From Anaerolineales bacterium (GTDB lineage Bacteria > Chloroflexota > Anaerolineae > 4572-78 > J111), in contig JAAUSP010000226.1 of assembly GCA_012032575.1 (NCBI GenBank), positions 1 to 10,737 of the forward strand: a DNA stretch of 10,737 bases. Reading direction: 5' to 3'. The notes under the pieces are model-generated. The model saw only the letters and a list, made by a program, of their open reading frames with translations. It was not told the DNA's origin and did not search any database. The translations under genes were made by a program, and so were the position numbers. Below, piece after piece: positions 1 to 5,172 of the stretch (position 1 is the stretch's first letter; each line of letters starts with the position of its first letter).

Positions 1-344
1 TTAAGGTACCCCAGGCCCCGCTTCGCAGACCCCCAATAAGTTGTGCCGCTCATCACCTGGGTAACGGTGGCCCCATTGGTGTTGTCCAACGCCGGGGCTA
101 CGCCCATTATTTCGTTGATGGTGTGCATTGTCCCCGTTCCCGGCCCGGCCGCCGGTTCGGTGAACGTACTCTGCGTCCCGGCTGTACCCGCGTTCAGCCG
201 GTTGTACAGGTCTTGCAGGGTGTAGGAACTGGTCGCATTGGGCGCGCCCGGCGAGTCGGGGCTGCCGGCCCACACCTGCCAAACCAACAACAGGTTGGCC
301 AGTACTGAGATAATGATGATGGGTAAAAGATACTTGTTACGCAT
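1..344 (-). CDS. Exported protein, N-terminal part (runs off window; probable frameshift near edge)
   Basis: The minus-strand frame opens with ATG at 344-342, preceded by AGGAGG with a 6-base gap, and stays open to the window edge. It begins MRNKYLLPIIIISVLANLLL, a short basic N-terminus followed by a hydrophobic stretch ending near VWAG, so it is a likely signal peptide or membrane anchor. After it comes a Gly/Ala/Thr-rich region containing LQDLYNRLNAGTAGTQSTF and GTMHTINEIMGVAPALDN. I associate this pattern with the N-terminus of secreted Chloroflexi proteins that often carry a C-terminal DUF1566/Lcl-type domain, but that domain is outside the window. Near the edge, a one-base change at the C-run 30-34 would switch the reading from YWGSAKRGLGYL to YWGLRSGAWGTL, which fits the family better as I remember it. 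The product function is unknown; the exported location is the secure part. Confidence 0.6.
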   Translation of the reverse strand, partial: MRNKYLLPIIIISVLANLLLVWQVWAGSPDSPGAPNATSSYTLQDLYNRLNAGTAGTQSTFTEPAAGPGTGTMHTINEIMGVAPALDNTNGATVTQVMSGTTYWGSAKRGLGYL

Positions 345-519
345 AGCAGCCTCCTGGTTTACAATTTATGATTGGATAAAAAAACTACCTGTAGGGGTTT
401 GTTAATGGGGGCGCGTGTACCGGGCCAACCTTAGCTTACCGGAGCGTGGTGGCGGCTCGCAACCCGAATGATTAATGGATATTATCTACTAATTTAACCC
501 ACCTGGCCGCCGAATTCAA

Positions 520-534
520 TAAATTCTACGTTAA
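520..534 (-). promoter_or_regulatory. 15-bp motif TTAACGTAGAATTTA, copy 1
   Basis: On the minus strand this reads TTAACGTAGAATTTA. The identical 15-mer occurs in the same orientation at 8880-8894. Both copies lie upstream of minus-strand genes: this one 176 bases before the exported protein start, the other 90 bases before the HU-like gene. It may be a shared promoter or regulator site. The rest of 345-560 holds no gene I can support. The different distances to the starts weaken the case. Confidence 0.3.
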
Positions 535-561
535 GGTTGAGGAGTTGGAGGGGAGGGGAGG

Positions 562-592
562 AAAAAACAGCGCCGGTTAATAACCGGCGCTG
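562..592 (-). terminator. Rho-independent terminator of the MarR gene
   Basis: An almost perfect palindrome at 568-592 (stem CAGCGCCGGTTA with its complement, one-base centre) is followed on the minus strand by six T (562-567). It starts 36 bases after the marR-like stop codon. GC-rich stem plus U-run is the classical intrinsic terminator layout. Confidence 0.85.
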
Positions 593-627
593 GGGGAGAA
601 AATCTACCGCCAGAACAGTTGGAGCGA

Positions 628-1074
628 TCAAGCTCCGCCGCGAGTTAAATGGTTTCGCGCATTGGCATACACCTTAGCCCAAACCGCAAAGACCAGTTGC
701 AACTCCGCCGGGTCAATATCCTGGCCCAGAATTCCCAGTACCTCGCTAAAGGCCCGCCCGACCCGCTCGGCGGCGGCCCGGCCGGACTCGGTTAGATAGA
801 CCCGCTGCATGCGCCGATCGGTCGGATCGGCGTGCTGGCTGACATAACCCAGCCGGGCCAGCTTTTTAATCTCTTTGGTCATAAAGCTTTTATCAACGGC
901 CAAAATATCGCTCAACTCAGACATGGTTAGCCCATCCTGGAGGTGCAACTCCAGCATGACGTAATACAAACTGCTGTTCTTCAAGCCAATGTCGGCCAGC
1001 CGCTCACCAACGGCCCTCATTACCAGGCGGTACGCCCGGCTAATATGGAAATTGATGGTCAATTTTTGGGGCAA
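628..1074 (-). CDS. MarR-family transcriptional regulator
   Basis: The 148-residue protein has the length and layout of MarR regulators, which act as dimers on palindromic operators and often sense phenolic or oxidative ligands. The winged helix-turn-helix spans about residues 48-97: helices around MSELSDILAVDKSFMTKEIKKL, then the wing with the typical DPTDRR signature at 83-88, then VYLTESGR. N- and C-terminal helices (about 7-30 and 100-140) would form the dimer interface. The start is TTG at 1074-1072, chosen because AGGAAG sits 7 bases upstream; an internal ATG at residue 19 would cut off the first dimerisation helix. It lies 131 bases downstream of the membrane methyltransferase on the same strand and may be cotranscribed with it or have its own promoter in the AT-rich gap. 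An intrinsic terminator follows. Ligand and targets cannot be told from the sequence. Confidence 0.9.
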   Translation of the reverse strand: MPQKLTINFHISRAYRLVMRAVGERLADIGLKNSSLYYVMLELHLQDGLTMSELSDILAVDKSFMTKEIKKLARLGYVSQHADPTDRRMQRVYLTESGRAAAERVGRAFSEVLGILGQDIDPAELQLVFAVWAKVYANARNHLTRGGA

Positions 1075-1205
1075 CGGTTATCTTCCTGGGGTATAAATTC
1101 AAAACTAATTGCTGCCTATCGTATAAATAAATGCACATAAAGCAAATTCTGGCACGGTTCATTTGCCCCATCCGCCACCTTTACAAATTCTGTGCTGTTG
1201 CCAGC

Positions 1206-1718
1206 CTATTCACCCGACCACGGTTTGCGCCGTGGCAGCCAGCGGGGTACGTTAGCCTTATACATCCGATACGACGCCCCAAAGCGGGCTTCCAGCCCCG
1301 GCTCTTCAGAGAGCACAAAATAGACGTGATTGACCAGAATGAAAACTCCGGCCCAAACGGCAATGACCCCCGAACCCCAGAACAAAGCCTGACTGATTAA
1401 TAACAAAGCAACGGCGCTAATCATCGGATTTCGGACATATTGATAGGGTCCAACCGCCACCAACTTTTGCGTTGGGTCCCAAGGGGCGAGGGTGCCTTGG
1501 CCGATACGAATAAACAGGCTGACACACCAAGCGAACAGGGTTAATCCAGGGATAAGAAGCATCATACCGAGAATACGTGCGATCCATCCAAGGAGCGAGC
1601 CATCACCCCAACGCGGATCAATTGCTGCAAAAGCAGCCAGCAGCCACCCCGGCACAATCACAACGACCACAAAGGGCAAAATCAGAATGGATAGCAGATG
1701 CCGAAGTGCTGTCAACAT
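1206..1718 (-). CDS. ICMT/PEMT-like membrane methyltransferase
   Basis: This 170-residue, strongly hydrophobic protein has about four membrane segments (roughly residues 8-30, 43-70, 98-115 and 116-137). It carries the signature of the isoprenylcysteine carboxyl methyltransferase / phospholipid methyltransferase superfamily: VGPYQYVRNPMI at 89-100, which forms part of the S-adenosylmethionine site, and a C-terminal EEPGLEARFGASYRMYKANV block ending with a basic tail at 161-166. Bacterial members are small integral membrane enzymes that methylate unidentified small molecules, lipids or isoprenoid-like substrates; the substrate here is not known. The start is ATG at 1718-1716; no strong ribosome-binding site precedes it. 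The gene is followed by a MarR-family regulator on the same strand, which might control it. Prenyl-protein methylation is unlikely in a bacterium, so the name should be read as a fold assignment. Confidence 0.85.
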   Translation of the reverse strand: MLTALRHLLSILILPFVVVVIVPGWLLAAFAAIDPRWGDGSLLGWIARILGMMLLIPGLTLFAWCVSLFIRIGQGTLAPWDPTQKLVAVGPYQYVRNPMISAVALLLISQALFWGSGVIAVWAGVFILVNHVYFVLSEEPGLEARFGASYRMYKANVPRWLPRRKPWSGE

Positions 1719-1812
1719 AGCTTTAGATCGTTACCGATTTGCATCCGTAACGGCACTGTGGGCCGAGTTTACCCGGCTGGCAGGGGTTACAGATGAATAT
1801 CTGTGACCAGCT

Positions 1813-1847
1813 AAAATAAAGGACCAGCCGATTAAGGCCGGTTCTTT
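1813..1847 (-). terminator. Probable terminator of RM1
   Basis: Arms at 1818-1829 and 1836-1847 pair over 12 positions on the minus strand with one mismatch and one G-U, around a six-base loop. On the minus strand the stem is followed by ATTTTAG. It lies about 65 bases after the RM1 stop codon at 1911, so it is a plausible intrinsic terminator for that gene. Confidence 0.6.
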
Positions 1848-1910
1848 GACCAAACAATTTATGCTTTTCTTGATGCGCTGGCCCTTTGCCTTAAAGAACG
1901 CACGGGAAGT

Positions 1911-3674
1911 TTAGAGCGTATCCAATAACTCCTTATCTTCGTCTTGAATTTGCTCTACCCCTTCCACATCCATAACTATAGATTTGGCTTTATTCCTCAA
2001 GGCTACACGAGCTTCAACAGTTTCGCGTGTTGCTTTAGCTATCTCGCGTTGCTTATCTTTATCCTTTGGTACGGGTATTAATATTTCAAGGATGCGATTA
2101 CCTAACGTATCTATAATATCCTGGGTGAATTGCTTGGAGCGAATCTGCCTTTTGACAACAGGAGTATTCAAACAGGCAAAGAGTAGCCAATTATCAATAA
2201 CTTCGGGCTTTAACACTCGAATTTTATAAATGTGACTCTGAAAGAGCATACGGGTATCGCTTTCGGTAACAATTGCACTTGTTCCAATTAAATAAGTGCC
2301 ATCCCTTACCATCAGAATATCTCCCGCTTGTACATCGAGTTTGCCTTTCAAACTCTCGTAAAGGGCTTCATTTACCCCTTGTTTAGGGTCTGTTTTCAAT
2401 TCCCAGTTTGAAATGTCGGATGTTCGGATAAAGGGAATTGGCCCCGTTCCATAAGCCATTTTTCCGACTTCAATACCCGTGGTGATATTCAAAACCTTTT
2501 CCTTAATTAATTCACCAACCCGTACAAGCGTATGTGTTTGAGCTAACTTTTGCAGGTGTTCAGCTAATTCAGGGTCATAATACTTGGGGACAAGGGTAAA
2601 ATTTTGGATATTTGATTTTTGTAACAGGAAACCGAGATGGTCTTGTTTTATAGGTTTGCTTTCGCCTACCAATTGGGTATATCTTTGAGCGATAATTGGC
2701 ACATCATCGAGTAAAATGTCTTTCCCATCCACTCCTTTTCTGATAGTGGGATTGCCCCGCGAATCATGACCGCACCATTTCGCATCAGCCATAAAGATTT
2801 CATAATCATCCAGTGATTTGCCTTTTGCCACAACCAGCGTACAGACTTTTGTATGGGTGCCACCCTTCCCACTGGTCTTAAAGAGCGCTTCAGGAAGCGT
2901 TATCACCGCTTTAAGGGTGGTTCTCTCAAGTAACCAATTGAGTAGATAAGTATAGGACGGATTGCCTAACATACTTTCCGGTAACACAATCCCTAGCTTG
3001 CCGCCATCTTTCAGAAATTGCAGACACCGTTCTAAAAATACAATTTGGGGAGATTGGTCATCGTGTAATATTGTGGTCTTCTCAGTGTTTCCTGTTTTGT
3101 ATCTTTTCCATTTGTGGCCTAAATCGAATTGCGAAAGAACTTCCTCGCCTTTAATGGGTATTTTTGAGCCAAAAGGCGGATTTGTTACAACAAGGTCAAA
3201 TGTTCCCAATTTGATGGCATCACGGGTGGCATAGTGCCATTCATCGGTGGGGAGCAGGGAGTTTTCACAAAACACGCCGCCGCGCCCATCGCCGATGATA
3301 GCCATATAAGCCTTTGTAACTTTCGCCAAGAAAGCATCCTTATCAATGCCACGGAAGCATTTCGTAGCTATGTCGCGTTTCTTGCGCTCAAGCTGTACAT
3401 CGTTCCAACCCTTTTGTTTAGCCTGCGCTTCTAATTTTTTCCAAACATGCTCAAGCGCCATAATTAAAAAACCGCCGGAACCCGAGGCCGGGTCTAAAAT
3501 TATCTCCCCTGGGTCCGGGTCAAGAATGCCGATAATCATTCGGACGACATTTCGAGGGGTAAAAAATTGTCCTTCTGACCCTCGTAAAGCTGGCCCGATA
3601 AACACTTCAAAGGCGTCACCGATGGCGTCTCGTTCAGCTTCGGTCAAACAATAGTTTTGTAATTCGCCTACCAC
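1911..3674 (-). CDS. RM1 C-terminal part: N6-adenine DNA methylase fused to a target-recognition domain
   Basis: This 587-residue frame encodes a HsdM-like gamma-class N6-adenine methylase followed by a HsdS-like specificity region. Visible motifs are GQFFTPR at 35-41, the SAM-binding motif I DPASGSGGFL at 61-70, and catalytic motif IV NPPF at 165-168. From about 380 to 565 comes one target-recognition domain with the type I S-subunit look (IPFIRTSDISNWE at 413-425, GDILMVRDGT at 451-460) ending in a helical stretch. It would methylate adenine in a recognition site read by that single domain. The GTG start at 3674 is only where the frame becomes usable. Upstream in the same frame the codons read DTITLDADSITYVVGEL, clearly methylase sequence, so the true protein joins the preceding 268-residue frame. 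The joined product would be about 854 residues. The gene is AT-richer than its neighbours. Confidence 0.85.
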   Translation of the reverse strand: MVGELQNYCLTEAERDAIGDAFEVFIGPALRGSEGQFFTPRNVVRMIIGILDPDPGEIILDPASGSGGFLIMALEHVWKKLEAQAKQKGWNDVQLERKKRDIATKCFRGIDKDAFLAKVTKAYMAIIGDGRGGVFCENSLLPTDEWHYATRDAIKLGTFDLVVTNPPFGSKIPIKGEEVLSQFDLGHKWKRYKTGNTEKTTILHDDQSPQIVFLERCLQFLKDGGKLGIVLPESMLGNPSYTYLLNWLLERTTLKAVITLPEALFKTSGKGGTHTKVCTLVVAKGKSLDDYEIFMADAKWCGHDSRGNPTIRKGVDGKDILLDDVPIIAQRYTQLVGESKPIKQDHLGFLLQKSNIQNFTLVPKYYDPELAEHLQKLAQTHTLVRVGELIKEKVLNITTGIEVGKMAYGTGPIPFIRTSDISNWELKTDPKQGVNEALYESLKGKLDVQAGDILMVRDGTYLIGTSAIVTESDTRMLFQSHIYKIRVLKPEVIDNWLLFACLNTPVVKRQIRSKQFTQDIIDTLGNRILEILIPVPKDKDKQREIAKATRETVEARVALRNKAKSIVMDVEGVEQIQDEDKELLDTL

Positions 3675-4474
3675 ATAGGTAATACTGTCAGCATCAAGCG
3701 TGATAGTGTCTCGGTTAGAAAAACGTCGGCATATTCAGGTTTTACCTTGTTCTCAAAAAGGTCAAGAATACGTTTTTGGACATCTTTGGGGCTTTCATTA
3801 TGCCCACTACGAAAAGTAACAACTTCGTCTACACCTGTATTAACTTCGTCATATATCTTGCAAAAGAGGACGTTTACAATTTCCTGAGCAAGGGCCTCGT
3901 CACGGGTAATACCTGTGACATTTCCGGCGAGATGATTACGAATATCCCGGAAAACTGCCTTGAGGTTAGAGGGTTTCTTGAGGTCTTTCCTGCGGAAGAA
4001 GCCAATATCTTCGATTCTTTGCCCAAAGCGGGGAATATTGGGAAGCTCTACATAGGTCTGACGCCCATCTTTGTGAACAACTTTTCTCAAATAAATATGG
4101 TCTTGTCCGTTGAACCATACCCCTACTTCGGCAGGACTCAGAGCCATATAAATTTTCAGTTGGGCTAAACCATCTTTGCGGTTTTTCTTCTTGCACTCGA
4201 CAATTAAGAATAAGTTGTCCTCTATCCTTTTATCTGACATAAAAACAGCAATGTCAATAGGATAAGACTTTTCCTCATCGGATGGCCGCCGCCGAACGCG
4301 AAATTGTGGACGGGTGTGGAGGTGAGTTTTAGGATATCCGTAATCTTCAACCAGGCGGCGGGCAAAAACTTGGACAGCTTCCACTTCTTCAGGCGTAGCT
4401 TTTACCTGTTCTCCCGATATATAATCTAAAATATACCCTGCTTTAATCTCTGAAGTGGTCACATGAGACTCCAT
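3668..4474 (-). CDS. RM1 N-terminal part: PD-(D/E)xK nuclease domain of a fused restriction-modification enzyme
   Basis: The 268-residue frame starts with a type I HsdR-N-like nuclease domain (HSDR_N_2 type). The active-site pattern is visible: D74 in YPIDIAVF, then E93-C-K95 in LIVECKKK, followed by Q105 in AQLKIYM. Residues 160-250 are the helical N-terminal region of the methylase (IVNVLFCKIYDEV, KRILDLFENKV). After residue 252 the frame runs into unrelated sequence and stops, overlapping the downstream methylase frame by 7 bases. Adding one base at the A-run 3719-3723 (TTTTT on the coding strand) joins both frames perfectly, so this is one gene broken by an indel. Start: ATG at 4474 has only a weak ribosome-binding site; GTG at 4462 (residue 5) has GGAG six bases upstream and is a good alternative. 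No helicase domain is present, so this is a type IIG-like, not a classical type I, enzyme. Confidence 0.8.
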   Translation of the reverse strand: MESHVTTSEIKAGYILDYISGEQVKATPEEVEAVQVFARRLVEDYGYPKTHLHTRPQFRVRRRPSDEEKSYPIDIAVFMSDKRIEDNLFLIVECKKKNRKDGLAQLKIYMALSPAEVGVWFNGQDHIYLRKVVHKDGRQTYVELPNIPRFGQRIEDIGFFRRKDLKKPSNLKAVFRDIRNHLAGNVTGITRDEALAQEIVNVLFCKIYDEVNTGVDEVVTFRSGHNESPKDVQKRILDLFENKVKPEYADVFLTETLSRLMLTVLPMW

Positions 4475-4486
4475 TTTTGCTTTACC

Positions 4487-4517
4487 TATGGTAGAACGTA
4501 TGAACTATTCTACTATA
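4487..4517. promoter_or_regulatory. Inverted repeat before RM1 start (operator or leader hairpin)
   Basis: Arms TATGGTAGAA (4487-4496) and TTCTACTATA (4508-4517) are complementary in 9 of 10 positions around an 11-base spacer. The repeat ends 12 bases upstream of the RM1 ATG, so it overlaps the expected promoter/leader region. Restriction-modification genes are often controlled by such sites, but no controller-protein gene is nearby, and a hairpin in the mRNA leader is an equal possibility. Confidence 0.45.
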
Positions 4518-4627
4518 CTTTGCAGAGCATAACAAACTGAATAAGGCAGGGGAGTAAGAATGAGATTTCCAGTTAGCAGGTTGGACTGAACACTGTAAAA
4601 CCCAACAAACTACCTCATTCCGAAATG

Positions 4628-4654
4628 GGTTGGGTCGAGGCACGAGACCCAACC
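4628..4654. repeat. Palindromic intergenic repeat (GGTTGGGTC type)
   Basis: Nine-base perfect arms GGTTGGGTC (4628-4636) and GACCCAACC (4646-4654) enclose a nine-base loop. It sits between RM2 and RM1. It has no T-run on either side, so a terminator role is uncertain. I regard it as a dispersed extragenic palindrome. Confidence 0.6.
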
Positions 4655-4675
4655 TACTAACTGTGAGGGTAGGCA

Positions 4676-4703
4676 TTCCCACGCAGAGCGTGGGAACGAG
4701 AAA
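4676..4703. repeat. Palindromic repeat TTCCCACGC...GCGTGGGAA, copy downstream of RM2
   Basis: Arms TTCCCACGC (4676-4684) and GCGTGGGAA (4688-4696) form a perfect 9-bp stem with a three-base loop. The right side continues as ACGAGAAA-like sequence identical to the copy at 7608-7645. It begins 12 bases past the last codon of RM2. The pair of copies brackets the RM2 gene. Confidence 0.75.
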
Positions 4704-4715
4704 CCGCAGGCAGGG

Positions 4716-4892
4716 CTACCCCTCCACAATCTCAATCTCCTCCTCACTCAACCCATACAACTCATACACCAACCGATCCATCTGCCGGTCCGTCGCCTCG
4801 ATTTGCCGCTGCAGCACCGTCCGCGATTGCGGCACACTCTCCCCGGCCAGCCGTTGGTGCAGACTCAACATCTGCTCGACTAGCCCCACCAT
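4716..4892 (-). pseudogene. RM2 C-terminal tail, displaced by a frameshift
   Basis: The frame beginning with ATG at 4892 encodes 58 residues starting MVGLVEQMLSLHQRLAGE and ending EEEIEIVEG before TAG at 4718-4716. This helical tail is typical of the extreme C-terminus of large type IIG enzymes. It continues directly from KARHDQ in the neighbouring frame if one base is added near 4892-4894. It is GC-rich, like the N-terminal two thirds of RM2 and unlike the AT-rich section in between. No independent gene is likely: it has no ribosome-binding site of its own. Confidence 0.7.
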
Positions 4893-5172
4893 TGATCGTG
4901 CCGCGCCTTGTCGGTTGGGTTGGTGAAGTTTGGGGAAACTATGGGTAATTGTGCGAGATGACCACGCTTTACCTGAGCAAGGGCTTCACCCATTTCAGGA
5001 TTAATAAAATTCGAGTAGTACCACTGCAACAACCGTGAATTTATGAGTCCCAAAATATATCTTAGGTCGAACACATTGTCTGGTGCAACGATTGTATATA
5101 AGTTATCACGGACAATAAATTGCTTGGTATCTAAGGCCGCGACAAGATAGTAACCGGTCTGACGAATGACTA
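4880..5172 (-). pseudogene. RM2 C-terminal specificity-region fragment, displaced by frameshifts
   Basis: This frame continues RM2 after its premature stop. It reads IVIRQTGYYLVAALDTKQF, then FDLRYILGLINSRLLQWYYS and PEMGEALAQVKRGHLAQLPI, the well-known end of the target-recognition domain in Eco57I/TaqI-type enzymes. It ends at TAG 4882-4880 after KARHDQWWG, where a second frameshift moves the reading to the tail fragment. An ATG occurs at 5074, but the homologous sequence starts well upstream of it, at the RM2 stop, so the ATG is not a true start. The segment is AT-rich up to about 4930. Confidence 0.75.

Noticed and set aside
3668..3674. Two separate RM1 subunits with coupled translation (overlapping stop and GTG)
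   Set aside because: The methylase frame has conserved sequence upstream of the GTG, and the end of the nuclease frame after residue 252 is unlike methylase, so one broken gene is the better reading.
3719..3723. Programmed -1 ribosomal frameshift
   Set aside because: Only a simple T5, not a full slippery heptamer in frame, no clear downstream structure, and similar breaks occur in other genes of the window.
4628..4703. Intrinsic terminator for RM2 formed by the two palindromes
   Set aside because: Neither stem is followed by a T-run on the minus strand; a role in termination cannot be supported, so they are listed as repeats.
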